From contig NZ_AP024828.1 in the NCBI RefSeq assembly GCF_019668465.1, positions 3,100,001 through 3,164,000 on the forward strand: 64,000 nucleotides of DNA. The letters run 5' to 3'. The notes under the pieces were generated by a model. It was not told the origin of the DNA. It was given only the letters and a program-made list of their open reading frames with translations, and searched no databases. The DNA comes from Mycobacterium senriense (GTDB taxonomy: Bacteria; Actinomycetota; Actinomycetes; Mycobacteriales; Mycobacteriaceae). This document shows, in pieces, positions 1 through 8,584 of this stretch; positions within the stretch are counted from its first letter, which is position 1, and each line of letters begins with the position of its first letter. The translations under genes were made by a program, and so were the position numbers.

Positions 1-828
1 GCGGGAATCGCCTGGGAGACAGGTGTTCTGCGAGGCATCGCCGACGAGTCGCCGGCGGTGGTTCGGCTGCTGATCGAGTCGGACGTGCTGGTCGGGACCT
101 CGGCGGGCTCGGCCGTCGCCGCGCAGCTTCGCAGCGGCCACACCCTGGACGAGCTGTTCGACCGGCAGGTCGCCGAGTCGTCGGCCGAGATCGATTCCGG
201 GGTCGACGTGGAGACCATCACCGAACTGTTCCTGACGGCCCTGGGTCAGCCGTATGAGGACACGCTGGACAGGACCCGGCAACAGATGCAGCGCATCGGT
301 GCCGTGGCGCTGGCCACCGAAACCGTTCCCGCGCCGGTGCGCCGCGACGTCATCGCGCGGCGGCTGCCGTCGCACCACTGGCCGGAGTCCGAGTTGCGGC
401 TCACCGCGATCGACGTCGAAACCGGCGAATTGACCGTCTTCGACCGCGACTCGGGCGTCGACCTGGTCGATGCCGTCGCGGCAAGCTGCGCGGTGCCCGG
501 GGCGTGGCCGCCGGTCAGGATCGCGGGCCGCCACTACATGGACGGCGGGGTCGCCAGCTCGGTCAACCTGGTGGTGGCCGCCGACTGCGCGACGGTGGTG
601 GTGCTGGTGCCCTCGGGCGTCGATGCGCCGTCACCGTTCGGTGCCGGGCCGGCCGCCGAGGTCTCGGCGTTTCCCGGCGCGGCGTTCGCCGTCTTCGCCG
701 ACGCCGATTCGCTGGCCGCCTTCGGGCCCAACGCGCTGGACCCGAACTGCCGCATCCCGTCGGCCCTGGCCGGGCGCGGGCAGGGCCGCCGCGAAGCCGC
801 GGCCATCGCCCGCTTCCTGGGGCTGTGA
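1..828 (+). CDS. Patatin-like phospholipase, 5' end cut by window
   Basis: The reading frame is open from base 1, so the start codon lies upstream; 275 residues are visible. It begins inside the patatin glycine loop (AGIAWETGVL), has the nucleophile elbow G-T-S-A-G at 94-108 and the catalytic D-G-G at 541-549, together forming the Ser/Asp dyad of patatin acyl hydrolases. Such enzymes hydrolyse ester bonds of phospholipids or neutral lipids; the real substrate is unknown. It matches my memory of Rv1062. It converges on a second patatin gene 33 bases downstream. Family assignment is secure; substrate is not. Confidence 0.9.
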   Translation, partial: AGIAWETGVLRGIADESPAVVRLLIESDVLVGTSAGSAVAAQLRSGHTLDELFDRQVAESSAEIDSGVDVETITELFLTALGQPYEDTLDRTRQQMQRIGAVALATETVPAPVRRDVIARRLPSHHWPESELRLTAIDVETGELTVFDRDSGVDLVDAVAASCAVPGAWPPVRIAGRHYMDGGVASSVNLVVAADCATVVVLVPSGVDAPSPFGAGPAAEVSAFPGAAFAVFADADSLAAFGPNALDPNCRIPSALAGRGQGRREAAAIARFLGL

Positions 829-861
829 CAGTGCTTGGCGCGCAGGCGTTTTGAGCGACGT

Positions 862-1932
862 TTAACGCTCGATCGCGGGCGGGACGTCCCGCTGGTCCTG
901 GACTTCCAGGGCGTCCAGCGCCTCGTCCGCCAGCGCACGGCCGGCGGCGATCACCTCCACCGCCCGGTGGAATTCCAGGGCCCGGCACGTCGAGCGCGGG
1001 ATCTCGATGTGCAGGTCGGGCGGGTAGACCGCCAGGGTGTGGCGGGCCAGGGCGGCCTGGGCGATGTCGATGGTCCGGTTCATCACCTCGAAGCTGCCCA
1101 GTTTGGGCACGGCGGGTCCCACGCCGGCCAGGTCGCCGGCGTCGTCACCGGGCGCGGGCTGCTCGTCGTCCTGGGCGTCCACCCAGCTGTCCGGCTCGCC
1201 GGCCGGTCCGCCCAGCCTGCTCAGCACCGCGCGCGCGGTCGGCCGATCGAGCAGCGACCGGGCGGCGGCCGTGTCCAGCAGCGCGGAGGTGCTGCGCACC
1301 ATGCGGGTCAACCACTCGACGGTGGCACCCGGCTCCGGTTCGCGGTTGCTGACCGCCTCGCTGCCGGACAGGCTCACCGCGATGGTCAGGTCGGCGTTGA
1401 CCGCGGCGAGCGGGGCCAGCGGCAGCGGATCCAGGATGCCGCCGTCGGCGAGCAGCCGCCCGTCGACCGCGTGGGGGGCGATCACGCCGGGGATCGCGAT
1501 GGACGCCCGGATCGCCTCGTCGAGGGGGCCGCGCTGAAACCACACGGACTTGCCCGTCAGCAGGTCCGTCGCCACCGCGGTGTAGGGGATGGGCAGGTCT
1601 TCGATGGCGACCGGACCCAGGATGTCGCGCACCGCGTCCAGGATCTTGCCGGCCCGCATCACGCCGGCCGCGCTGATGGACGGGTCCAGCAGCCGCAGGA
1701 TGGTGCGCTGGGTCAGCTTCTTCGCCCAGTCGGCGAACTCGTCCAGCCGCCCGGCCGCCTGCAGCCCGCCGACCAGCGCACCCATCGACGAGCCGGAGAC
1801 GCCGACGACGTCGTAGCCGCGCGCCGCCAGGGCCTCGATCACCCCGATGTGGGCGTAGCCGCGGGCACCGCCGCTGCCCAGGGCGAGTGCCACCCGGGTC
1901 GGTTCTGATCGACGCGGAAGTTCGTCCGGCAC
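862..1932 (-). CDS. Patatin-like phospholipase / lipase
   Basis: A 356-residue patatin-family acyl hydrolase. The N-terminus shows the oxyanion loop A-L-G-S-G-G-A-R-G-Y, followed by the nucleophile elbow G-S-S-M-G (in GVSGSSMGALVG) and the catalytic D-G-G in LLADGGILDPLPLAP. No signal peptide or membrane helix is evident, so it is probably cytosolic or peripherally bound. It is the Rv1063c-type paralogue of the gene at 1-828, to which it is convergent. The C-terminal ~120 residues are less conserved and contain an acidic linker (DAQDDEQPAPGDDAGD). Substrate unknown. Confidence 0.9.
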   Translation of the reverse strand: MPDELPRRSEPTRVALALGSGGARGYAHIGVIEALAARGYDVVGVSGSSMGALVGGLQAAGRLDEFADWAKKLTQRTILRLLDPSISAAGVMRAGKILDAVRDILGPVAIEDLPIPYTAVATDLLTGKSVWFQRGPLDEAIRASIAIPGVIAPHAVDGRLLADGGILDPLPLAPLAAVNADLTIAVSLSGSEAVSNREPEPGATVEWLTRMVRSTSALLDTAAARSLLDRPTARAVLSRLGGPAGEPDSWVDAQDDEQPAPGDDAGDLAGVGPAVPKLGSFEVMNRTIDIAQAALARHTLAVYPPDLHIEIPRSTCRALEFHRAVEVIAAGRALADEALDALEVQDQRDVPPAIER

Positions 1933-2034
1933 CCCTACATTCTGCGCGGCGACACTGGGTCAGCGGGCGGCGCGGGCACTTTTTTCAGCCGTGATCCCAA
2001 TTACGCGGCGGCCATGAATCCCCGCGGCGCGGCC

Positions 2035-2478
2035 CTACCCGCATTCGTCGTTGGCGGCCGCCCGGGCGGCGACGATCACGGCGGCCTGGCGGGCCGGCGT
2101 CAGCTTCGACCACGGCGCGTTCCAGCTGCCCGCGGTGCCCGCCGGCGACGCCTGAACCATCGACAGATACGGCTCGAACAGCGACGCACCGGTGTTGGGC
2201 TGGGCGTCCATCCACTCTTTCGCGGCGTGACAGGCCTGGTAGTACTCCTCTTCGGTGGAGGCCGCGGGGACGTCGACCCTGGTCGTCACACCGCCCGGGG
2301 ACAGGCCCACCGAGCCGGCGGGCGGCGAACCCGGGCCGTTGGCGACGCCGGATTGGCGCGCCGGCGGGGACGAGGAGGCGCCGCTGTGGGCGCCGTGCGA
2401 GCACCCCGTGACCGCCAGGATGACGGCCGCGGCGACAACCGCGCCCCACCGCCCGGACCGACCACCGCGCCAGCGCAC
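2035..2478 (-). CDS. lpqV: Lipoprotein LpqV
   Basis: A 147-residue protein with a classical lipoprotein signal: positively charged MRWRGGRSGRWG, a hydrophobic stretch and the lipobox V-T-G-C, so the mature protein should be diacylated on Cys and anchored outside the membrane. The following ~35 residues are Ser/Pro/Gly-rich linker; the rest (YYQACHAAKEWMDAQPNTGA onward) is a small folded domain with Cys residues that could pair. It matches my memory of LpqV (Rv1064c) in position and layout. Start is GTG; a TAGATT box ends six bases upstream, so the message may be leaderless. Function unknown. Confidence 0.8.
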   Translation of the reverse strand: MRWRGGRSGRWGAVVAAAVILAVTGCSHGAHSGASSSPPARQSGVANGPGSPPAGSVGLSPGGVTTRVDVPAASTEEEYYQACHAAKEWMDAQPNTGASLFEPYLSMVQASPAGTAGSWNAPWSKLTPARQAAVIVAARAAANDECG

Positions 2479-2484
2479 GGTCTC

Positions 2485-2490
2485 AATCTA
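2485..2490 (-). promoter_or_regulatory. Candidate -10 box for lpqV, leaderless
   Basis: On the minus strand TAGATT is followed by six bases and then the GTG start of lpqV. A TANNNT hexamer at this spacing is the usual mark of a mycobacterial leaderless transcript. No -35 element is needed or obvious. Confidence 0.45.
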
Positions 2491-2594
2491 TGCAACACTG
2501 GCGGCCGTGATGGAGCGCTTCGGATTTTGCGAGTGTTGTCGGCCGTAACACGCCGCCGCTTGTCCTGTCCGTTTTCGCCTGGAAGCTCCTGTAA

Positions 2595-3200
2595 ATGTCT
2601 GTGCCCGTCGCCACCGCTGCTGCCCCGCGCCCGCGAGTCCTCTCCGCCCCGTCCGCCGGACCGACCCGGCTGCGAGTGCCTGATCTGCTCTACGCCACCG
2701 ACCGGGCCGCCGACGAGGTGCTCAGCGGGCGCTGCGAGCACCTGTTGCCGGCGGGCGGCATACCCGAGTCGCGGCGCTGGTTCACCCGCATCCACGGCGA
2801 CGAGGAACTCGACGTCTGGCTGATCAGCTGGGTGCCCGGCCAGCCGACCGAGTTGCACGACCATGGCGGGTCGCTGGGCGCGCTGACCGTCATTTCCGGA
2901 TCGTTGAACGAATACCGTTGGGATGGAAGGGCTTTGCGACGCCGCCGGCTGGACGCCGGCGATCAGGCCGGATTCCCGTTGGGCTGGGTGCACGACGTGG
3001 TCTGGGCGCCGCGGCCGGTCACCGTGCCCGTTTCGCTGCCGGTCGCCGGGGCGCCGAGCGCCGCGCAGGTGCAGCCCACCCTGAGCGTGCATGCCTACTC
3101 GCCGCCGCTGACGGCGATGTCGTACTACGAGATCACCGACCGCAAGACGTTGCGCCGCGAACGCACCGAACTGACCGACCAGCCGGAAGGATCGCCATGA
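2595..3200 (+). CDS. Cysteine dioxygenase-like cupin
   Basis: A 201-residue protein with the cysteine dioxygenase cupin pattern: metal ligands H-D-H in PTELHDHGGSLGALTV, a third His in GWVHDVVW, and the conserved H-A-Y-S-P-P-L...Y segment near the C-terminus that in this family positions the substrate. Enzymes of this type oxidise cysteine or another small thiol to a sulfinate using Fe(II) and O2. It overlaps the next gene, a rhodanese, by ATGA, so the two are translationally coupled, which supports a role in sulfur metabolism. The first ~30 residues are a low-complexity extension. Exact thiol substrate is not determinable. Confidence 0.82.
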   Translation: MSVPVATAAAPRPRVLSAPSAGPTRLRVPDLLYATDRAADEVLSGRCEHLLPAGGIPESRRWFTRIHGDEELDVWLISWVPGQPTELHDHGGSLGALTVISGSLNEYRWDGRALRRRRLDAGDQAGFPLGWVHDVVWAPRPVTVPVSLPVAGAPSAAQVQPTLSVHAYSPPLTAMSYYEITDRKTLRRERTELTDQPEGSP

Positions 3201-3634
3201 GTCGCATCGACGTCGTCTTGAGATCCGCCCGGCGCCGGTATCGTCGCCTGCCCGCCGTCGAAGTGCCCGCTGCGCTGCGGCGCGGCGCGGTGCTGGTGGA
3301 CATCCGGCCGCAGGCCCAGCGCTTTCGCGAGGGTGAGGTGCCCGGGGCGCTGGTCATCGAACGCAACGTCCTGGAGTGGCGCTGCGATCCCACCAGCGAG
3401 GCCAAACTGCCCGAGGCCGTCGGCGATGACGTCGAATGGGTGATCCTGTGTTCGGAGGGCTACACCTCCAGCCTGGCGGCGGCCGCGCTGCTGGACATCG
3501 GGCTGCACCGGGCCACGGACGTCATCGGCGGCTATCACGCGCTGGCCGGCGCCGGTGTGCTGAGCGAGCTGGCCGGGCGCCGGGTCGATCCGGTGTTCGC
3601 CGATACCGGCGGCATCGCGCGCCGCTGGCTCTAA
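3197..3634 (+). CDS. Rhodanese-domain sulfurtransferase
   Basis: 145 residues, a single rhodanese domain. The start ATG overlaps the TGA of the preceding dioxygenase-like gene (ATGA), which fixes the start and indicates coupling. Hallmarks are VLVDIRPQAQRFREGEVPGA (CH2A-like motif) and the active loop I-L-C-S-E-G-Y-T-S with the persulfide-carrying Cys. Family members move sulfane sulfur between thiols. With the cupin it may handle products of cysteine or other thiol oxidation; that is inferred from context only. Confidence 0.87.
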   Translation: MSRIDVVLRSARRRYRRLPAVEVPAALRRGAVLVDIRPQAQRFREGEVPGALVIERNVLEWRCDPTSEAKLPEAVGDDVEWVILCSEGYTSSLAAAALLDIGLHRATDVIGGYHALAGAGVLSELAGRRVDPVFADTGGIARRWL

Positions 3635-3645
3635 ATCGTCTCGTC

Positions 3646-5433
3646 CTAGGCTGTCTCGTCCGAGTGCAGCAGCGGACGCAGTTTCGCGGTCTTGTCCGGC
3701 GTCCAGCCGGGCGGTGGCAGCACCGCCGCCCAGCCGTCGGCGACGTCGGCGACGTAGTGGTGGCCATGCCCGTCGGGTACGTCCACCGCCACCGCCATGT
3801 CGGCCGACACCTGCAGGAACGTCACGACCGGAATCCAGCGCGTCTGCGGCAGCACGTCGTAGCCGCGAGGCTCGTTCAGCCAGTCGGGCTTGCTGAACAA
3901 CAGGTCCGGCGTCCACCAGGCGATGGGGTCCGATGCGTGCTGCAGGTACACCACCCGCGGGTGATCCCACGGCGCGTCGGGACGCGTCAAATCCTTTGCG
4001 CGAGCGACGAATCGGACATACCGGCCGTCCTGGTAGATCGGTAACCACTCCGGCGATCCGCCGTCACGCGTTGACGTCAAATCGGTCCAGATGGTGTTTT
4101 GGAACGTGGGCCCGCTGAACAGGGCACCGTCGGTACGGGCTAGCACGTTGTTCAGGCTCATGAATGGCGCCTCGCCGCCGAACGAGCCCAGGCTTTCGCC
4201 AAACACCACGAGCTTGGGGCGCTGCGCTTCGGGCATCTGGCGGATCAGCTTGTCGACTGCCTCGAAGAGCGCTTGCCCGGCGTGCCGGGCGTTCTCCTTG
4301 TCCACCAGGAACGACAGCCAGCTCGGCAGAAACGAATACTGCATGCTCACGATCGCCGTGTTGCCGTTGTACATATATTCCAGCGCCGAGGCTTCCGCCT
4401 CGTTGATCCAGCCGGTACCGGTGGAGGTGCCCACCGCGACGACGGGGCGCTGCAATCCGCCGGCGCGCTGCAGCTCACGCGCGGCGAGTTCGGCGGTCGC
4501 GACGATGCCGTCGGCGGAGTTCAGCCCGGCGTAGGCCCGGATAGGCTCGGTTGCCGGGGCTCCGTTGAATCTGGTCAGATCGTCGACTTTGGGACCACCC
4601 TGGACGAAGATGCGCCCTTGGTGGCCAAGGGATTCCCACGATACGAACGACTCGGGACTGCCGGAGCGCAGTGGGGTCTTCGGTGGCGCGCTATCGGGGT
4701 TCATCTCGCTGTTGGCCGAGGCGAAGGTGTTGTTCATGGTGCGCATGGCGAACTTCAGCACGACCCCGTTGAGCACGGCCACGGTCAGGACCACCAACGT
4801 GACGACCACGATGGTCGCCGAGAGCCGAAACGGTACGAACCGATCCACCTGACCGACCAGAAAGCTGACCAGCCACCGGGTGAACTGGCCGATCTCGACC
4901 ACCGTGAACAGTACGACCAGCGACAAGACTCCCGACAGCGGATAGTCATACCAATTCAAATGTGTGACGCCCATCAGGTCACGGACGTCGTCCTGCCACA
5001 CGTGGAACCAGATCGCCATGAGTACCTGGCCCACCACGCCGATCGGGATCAGCACCTTCCATGCCCAGCGTGGCGGCGGCGGGCTGTGATCCTTTTCGCG
5101 CATGAACCGCACCAGCCAGACCGAGAAGACGCCCAGCCCATAGCCGATGGCGCCGGAGAGCCCGCTGACCAGTCCCTGGAACAAGGGGCCGCGCGGCAGC
5201 AGCGACGGTGTCAGCGAAAGCCAGATGAAGATCAGGCCGACCGCGGTGCCGGTGAACGTGTAATGCCGTACCCACCAAGGCCTTTCGGTCCATGGCAGGG
5301 TGGGCGTCGCGCGCCCGGCCCGCGCGGGTGCCGCTTGCGGTGCGACGTCCGGCTTGGGCGCCGCGGACTCCTCGACGACGTCCGCCGGGTCTTGGTCTGC
5401 CTCGGTGGGTGTCGGGGAAACCGGTTCGCTCAT
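3646..5433 (-). CDS. Membrane alpha/beta-hydrolase (Abhydrolase_9 type)
   Basis: 595 residues. After a ~45-residue disordered N-terminus there are about five or six hydrophobic helices (residues ~55-240), then a C-terminal alpha/beta hydrolase domain with the nucleophile elbow G-E-S-L-G in VFGESLGSFGGEAPF, following VVAVGTSTGTGW earlier in the domain. This architecture corresponds to the actinobacterial Abhydrolase_9 family, and position suggests the Rv1069c equivalent. It is probably a membrane-bound serine hydrolase with the catalytic domain on one face of the membrane; substrate unknown. It converges on the rhodanese gene 11 bases away, with no PE_PGRS genes between them. Confidence 0.82.
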   Translation of the reverse strand: MSEPVSPTPTEADQDPADVVEESAAPKPDVAPQAAPARAGRATPTLPWTERPWWVRHYTFTGTAVGLIFIWLSLTPSLLPRGPLFQGLVSGLSGAIGYGLGVFSVWLVRFMREKDHSPPPPRWAWKVLIPIGVVGQVLMAIWFHVWQDDVRDLMGVTHLNWYDYPLSGVLSLVVLFTVVEIGQFTRWLVSFLVGQVDRFVPFRLSATIVVVTLVVLTVAVLNGVVLKFAMRTMNNTFASANSEMNPDSAPPKTPLRSGSPESFVSWESLGHQGRIFVQGGPKVDDLTRFNGAPATEPIRAYAGLNSADGIVATAELAARELQRAGGLQRPVVAVGTSTGTGWINEAEASALEYMYNGNTAIVSMQYSFLPSWLSFLVDKENARHAGQALFEAVDKLIRQMPEAQRPKLVVFGESLGSFGGEAPFMSLNNVLARTDGALFSGPTFQNTIWTDLTSTRDGGSPEWLPIYQDGRYVRFVARAKDLTRPDAPWDHPRVVYLQHASDPIAWWTPDLLFSKPDWLNEPRGYDVLPQTRWIPVVTFLQVSADMAVAVDVPDGHGHHYVADVADGWAAVLPPPGWTPDKTAKLRPLLHSDETA

Positions 5434-5442
5434 GCAAGCGTC

Positions 5443-6225
5443 CTAGCGGTGGGTGAAGTTCGGCGGGCGCTTCTCGACGAAGGCCGCCATCCCTTCGGAC
5501 TGATCCTCGGTCGCGAAAGTCGAGTGAAAGAGCCTGCGCTCGTACAGAAGTCCCTCGGTCAGGGTGGATTCGAACGCGCGGTTGACGGCCTCTTTGGCCA
5601 TCCGGGCCGCCGAGCGCGACATCTGCGAAATGGTGGTGGCGACGGCCTTGGCCTCGGTCAGCAGGTCATCGGCCGGCACCACTCGCGAGACCAGGCCGCT
5701 TCGTTCGGCTTCTTCGGCGCCGATGGTGCGCCCGGTCAGGATGAGGTCCATGGCCTTGGCCTTGCCGATGGCTCGGGTCAGCCGCTGTGAGCCGCCCATG
5801 CCGGGCAGCACCCCGAGCTTGATTTCGGGCTGGCCGAATTTCGCTGTGTCCGCGGCGATCAGCACATCGCACATCATGGCGAGCTCACAGCCGCCGCCCA
5901 GCGCGTGGCCGGCCACCGCGGCGATCGTCGGCGTGCGGATCGCGGCGAGCCTGCTCCAGGGGGCGAAGAAGTCGGCGCCGAAGGCGTCGGCGAACGTCAG
6001 CTCGGACATCTCCTTGATGTCGGCGCCGGCGGCGAACGCCTTGGCCGAGCCGGTGATGATGATCGCCCCGATGCCGGGGTCATCATCGAAATCGGCTGCG
6101 GCGCTGGTGACTTCGTTCATCAGCGCAGTGTTCAGGGCGTTGAGTGCCTTCGGCCGGTTCAGGGTGATGATGCCGACCCGCTCTTCGCGCTCGACGAGGA
6201 TGGTCTCGTAATTCGTGTCTGTCAT
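5443..6225 (-). CDS. echA8: Enoyl-CoA hydratase EchA8
   Basis: 260-residue crotonase that hydrates trans-2-enoyl-CoA to 3-hydroxyacyl-CoA in beta-oxidation. The oxyanion loop (AAGADIKEM), the first catalytic Glu in [11 protein letters not shown] and the second in [15 protein letters not shown] are all present, so it is a true hydratase. The sequence begins [18 protein letters not shown]. It sits 13 bases downstream of echA9 on the same strand and is likely cotranscribed with it. Closest remembered match is Rv1070c. Confidence 0.95.
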   Translation of the reverse strand: MTDTNYETILVEREERVGIITLNRPKALNALNTALMNEVTSAAADFDDDPGIGAIIITGSAKAFAAGADIKEMSELTFADAFGADFFAPWSRLAAIRTPTIAAVAGHALGGGCELAMMCDVLIAADTAKFGQPEIKLGVLPGMGGSQRLTRAIGKAKAMDLILTGRTIGAEEAERSGLVSRVVPADDLLTEAKAVATTISQMSRSAARMAKEAVNRAFESTLTEGLLYERRLFHSTFATEDQSEGMAAFVEKRPPNFTHR

Positions 6226-6238
6226 CCAAACCGCCTTT

Positions 6239-7288
6239 CTAGAAACTCAAGTCGTCGTCGACCGGGGCGAAATACGCCTCGACGTCGGCTGCGGTGACCG
6301 CGGGCAGCTGCGCCGGCGACCATTTCGGATTGCGATCCTTGTCGATCAGCTGGGCGCGGATGCCCTCCACCAGATCGTGCGAGCGCAGCGACGCCGACGA
6401 GACCCGATAGTCCTGCACCAGAACGTCCTTCAGCGTCGCGAGCTTGGCGGCGCGGCGCACCGCCTGCAGGGTCACCGACAGCGCGATCGGGGAACGGGTG
6501 GCGATCAGGTTCGCGGCGTCTTGAGCAGGTTCAGCGCCCGGACCCGCGTCGTGCCCGCGCAGGGCGGCGACGATGTCCTCGACGGTGTCGCCGGCATAGC
6601 ATTCGTCGATCCAGTTGCGTTGCGCGGCAAGCTCACTGGCCGGTGGTTCGGTTGCGTACTTGGCGAGTGCGTCCTGGACGCCGTCGGAGACCACCGTGCG
6701 GCGGAACGCCTCGACGTCGCCGTGCGGGACATAGTGGTCGGCGAAACCCATGGCGATGGCGTCGGCTCCGGAGAACGGCGCCCCGGTCAGCGCGGCGTGC
6801 AGACCCAGCCCGCCGGGAGCCCGGGACAGCAGATAGGTGCCGCCGACGTCGGGGATGAAGCCGATGCCCACCTCGGGCATGGCGATCTTGGAGGTATCGG
6901 TGACCACCCGGATGTTCGAGTGCGCGCTGACGCCGACGCCTCCGCCCATCACGATGCCGTCCATCAACGCCACGTACGGCTTGGGGAACTCGGCGATCTG
7001 CGCGTTGAGCAGATACTCGTCACGCCAGAAGCGTCGCGCCTCGACCCCGTCCTTGCGCGCGCTGTGATAGATCGAGACCACGTCGCCGCCGGCGCACAGT
7101 CCGCGTTCGCCGGCGCCGGACAGCACCACCGCGCGCACCGCGTCGCCGCCCGCCCAGTCGGCGAGGATGGCTGTCAGCGCATCGACCATCGGCTGATTCA
7201 GCGAGTTGATCGCCTTGGGCCGGTTGAGCGTGATCAAGCCGACGCTTCCCTCGACTTCGGTCAGAACCTCATCGGATTCGTCGGTCAC
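6239..7288 (-). CDS. echA9: EchA9, 3-hydroxyisobutyryl-CoA hydrolase-like
   Basis: 349 residues from a GTG start that is preceded on the minus strand by a strong GGGAGGAGAG site; the frame stays open a further 92 codons upstream but that stretch is Arg/Ser-rich and not conserved. It is a crotonase-superfamily protein with [14 protein letters not shown] and [15 protein letters not shown], and the extra C-terminal ~90 residues typical of 3-hydroxyisobutyryl-CoA hydrolases rather than hydratases. A role in valine or branched-acyl-CoA breakdown is therefore likely, though in mycobacteria the gene is called enoyl-CoA hydratase echA9. It precedes echA8. Confidence 0.9.
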   Translation of the reverse strand: MTDESDEVLTEVEGSVGLITLNRPKAINSLNQPMVDALTAILADWAGGDAVRAVVLSGAGERGLCAGGDVVSIYHSARKDGVEARRFWRDEYLLNAQIAEFPKPYVALMDGIVMGGGVGVSAHSNIRVVTDTSKIAMPEVGIGFIPDVGGTYLLSRAPGGLGLHAALTGAPFSGADAIAMGFADHYVPHGDVEAFRRTVVSDGVQDALAKYATEPPASELAAQRNWIDECYAGDTVEDIVAALRGHDAGPGAEPAQDAANLIATRSPIALSVTLQAVRRAAKLATLKDVLVQDYRVSSASLRSHDLVEGIRAQLIDKDRNPKWSPAQLPAVTAADVEAYFAPVDDDLSF

Positions 7289-7501
7289 GCCTCTCCTCCC
7301 ATCGTCGGTCCAGCCTCGAGGAAGAAATCTAGATCGTCGCGACGGGCGCGGTGCCCGCGGGTAAGGGTTATCTTTAACGCGACGACAACGGCGGTGGCTA
7401 TATGCACCGGAAAACGACCAGGTCCACTGGGAACCAGGGTGCAACGCCGATCGTTGAGATTGTGTTCGCACAGCTCGAAGCCAATTAGAGAGGATCCGAC
7501 G

Positions 7502-8353
7502 GTGCGGGAGACAAGCAACCCGGTATTTCGTTCGCTGCCTACGCAGAGGGGCGGATACGCGCAATTCGGCACTGGCGTGCCCCCGATGCAGGGCTATGGA
7601 GCCGACCCCTACGCGGCTCCCTACCAGGCCCCGTACCAGGAGGCCAAAGCTTCGCGTCCGCTGACCATCGACGACGTCGTCACCAAGACCGGCATCACGC
7701 TGGCCGTGCTGGCGCTGTCCGCCGTGGTCTCCTACTTCCTGGTCGCCCGCGACGTCGCGCTGGCCATGCCGCTTGCTCTGGTCGGCGGGCTGGGCGGCCT
7801 GGCCCTGGTGCTGGTGGCCACCTTCGGCCGCAAGCAGGACAACCCCGGCATCGTGCTAGGTTACGCGGTGCTCGAGGGTCTGGTCCTGGGCGCCATCTCG
7901 TTCGTCTTCGCCAACTTCTCGGTGTCGAACGCCAACGCCGGGGCGCTGATCGGTGAGGCGGTACTGGGCACCTTCGGGGTGTTCTTCGGAATGCTCGTCG
8001 TCTACAAGACCGGGGCCATCCGGGTGACGCCCAAGTTCACCCGCATGCTGGTCGCTGCGATGTTCGGCGTGCTGGCCCTGATGCTCGGCAACTTCGTGCT
8101 GGCGATGTTCCACGTCAACGGCGGCACCGGCCTGGGCCTGCGCAGCGGCGGCACGGTGGCGATCATCTTCTCGCTGGTGTGCATCGCGATCGCGGCGTTC
8201 AGCTTCCTGATCGACTTCGACGCGGCCGACCAGATGGTCCGCGCCGGCGCGCCGGAGAAGGCGGCATGGGGCATCGCGCTCGGCCTGACCGTGACGCTGG
8301 TCTGGCTGTACATCGAGATCCTGCGTCTGCTGAGTTATCTGCAGAACGACTAG
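7502..8353 (+). CDS. Bax inhibitor-1/YccA family membrane protein
   Basis: 283 residues. A ~55-residue hydrophilic N-terminus with Tyr/Pro/Ala repeats (YGADPYAAPYQAPYQ) precedes seven hydrophobic helices ending in LYIEILRLLSYLQND, as in the actinobacterial branch of the Bax inhibitor-1 / YccA family. Members are integral membrane proteins, some shown to be pH-sensitive calcium leak channels; a function here is not known. Start is GTG in GACGGTGCGGGAG; the frame upstream is antisense to echA9. It is divergent from echA9 and ends at a strong terminator. Matches Rv1072. Confidence 0.87.
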   Translation: MRETSNPVFRSLPTQRGGYAQFGTGVPPMQGYGADPYAAPYQAPYQEAKASRPLTIDDVVTKTGITLAVLALSAVVSYFLVARDVALAMPLALVGGLGGLALVLVATFGRKQDNPGIVLGYAVLEGLVLGAISFVFANFSVSNANAGALIGEAVLGTFGVFFGMLVVYKTGAIRVTPKFTRMLVAAMFGVLALMLGNFVLAMFHVNGGTGLGLRSGGTVAIIFSLVCIAIAAFSFLIDFDAADQMVRAGAPEKAAWGIALGLTVTLVWLYIEILRLLSYLQND

Positions 8354-8366
8354 CTCTGCCACAGAG

Positions 8367-8400
8367 AAAAACCGGCACGCCTGTTGGCGTGCCGGTTTTT
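8367..8400. terminator. Bidirectional rho-independent terminator
   Basis: A perfect 15-bp inverted repeat (8367-8381 and 8386-8400) around the loop TGTT. The outer five pairs are A-T, so each strand gives a GC stem followed by a U run (GCCGGTTTTT on the plus strand). It lies between the convergent Bax-inhibitor and fadA3 genes, 13 bases after the former's stop, and can serve both. Such canonical terminators are uncommon in mycobacteria. Confidence 0.88.
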
Positions 8401-8440
8401 CGTGTGCCGCGCCTTCTTGTGCGGCTGCGGCCCGTCAGGT

Positions 8441-8490
8441 GTGAGTTGAGGGCGTTGAGTGTGAGCTGAGGGCGTCGAGTGTGACGCTGC
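8441..8490. repeat. 20-bp imperfect tandem repeat
   Basis: Two 20-bp units, GTGAGTTGAGGGCGTTGAGT (8441-8460) and a copy at 8461-8480 differing at two positions, followed by a partial third (GTGACGCTGC). The facing sequence 8524-8568 carries related TCACTCTCGTCG / TCACGCTCGTCG units on the other strand. Together they fill the 184 bases between the terminator and fadA3. No gene is seen here. Confidence 0.6.
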
Positions 8491-8584
8491 GGCGGGGCCA
8501 CGCGGCGTGTCGTCGCCCAGGTTTCACTCTCGTCGCCCGGCCGTCACGCTCGTCGACACTCACCCGCGCCCGCCCTCGAGCGGC

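Noticed and set aside
835..1908. Long plus-strand frame opposite the patatin gene
   Set aside because: It is antisense to the 862-1932 gene, which carries the patatin motifs; the frame's product is Gly/Arg/His-rich with no family pattern, as expected for the complement of GC-rich coding DNA.
4273..5790. 505-codon plus-strand frame opposite the membrane hydrolase
   Set aside because: It spans the antisense of two real genes (hydrolase and echA8), has no domain, and is rich in Arg/His/Gly/Asp as typical of shadow frames.
7367..7378. GTTA-TCTT-TAAC palindrome between echA9 and the Bax-inhibitor gene
   Set aside because: Only four-base arms; such short palindromes occur often by chance and it matches no regulator site I know.
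7289..7564. N-terminal extension of EchA9
   Set aside because: The frame is open but codes Arg/Ser-rich sequence overlapping the divergent Bax-inhibitor promoter and start; the strong GGGAGGAGAG before GTG 7288 marks the true start.
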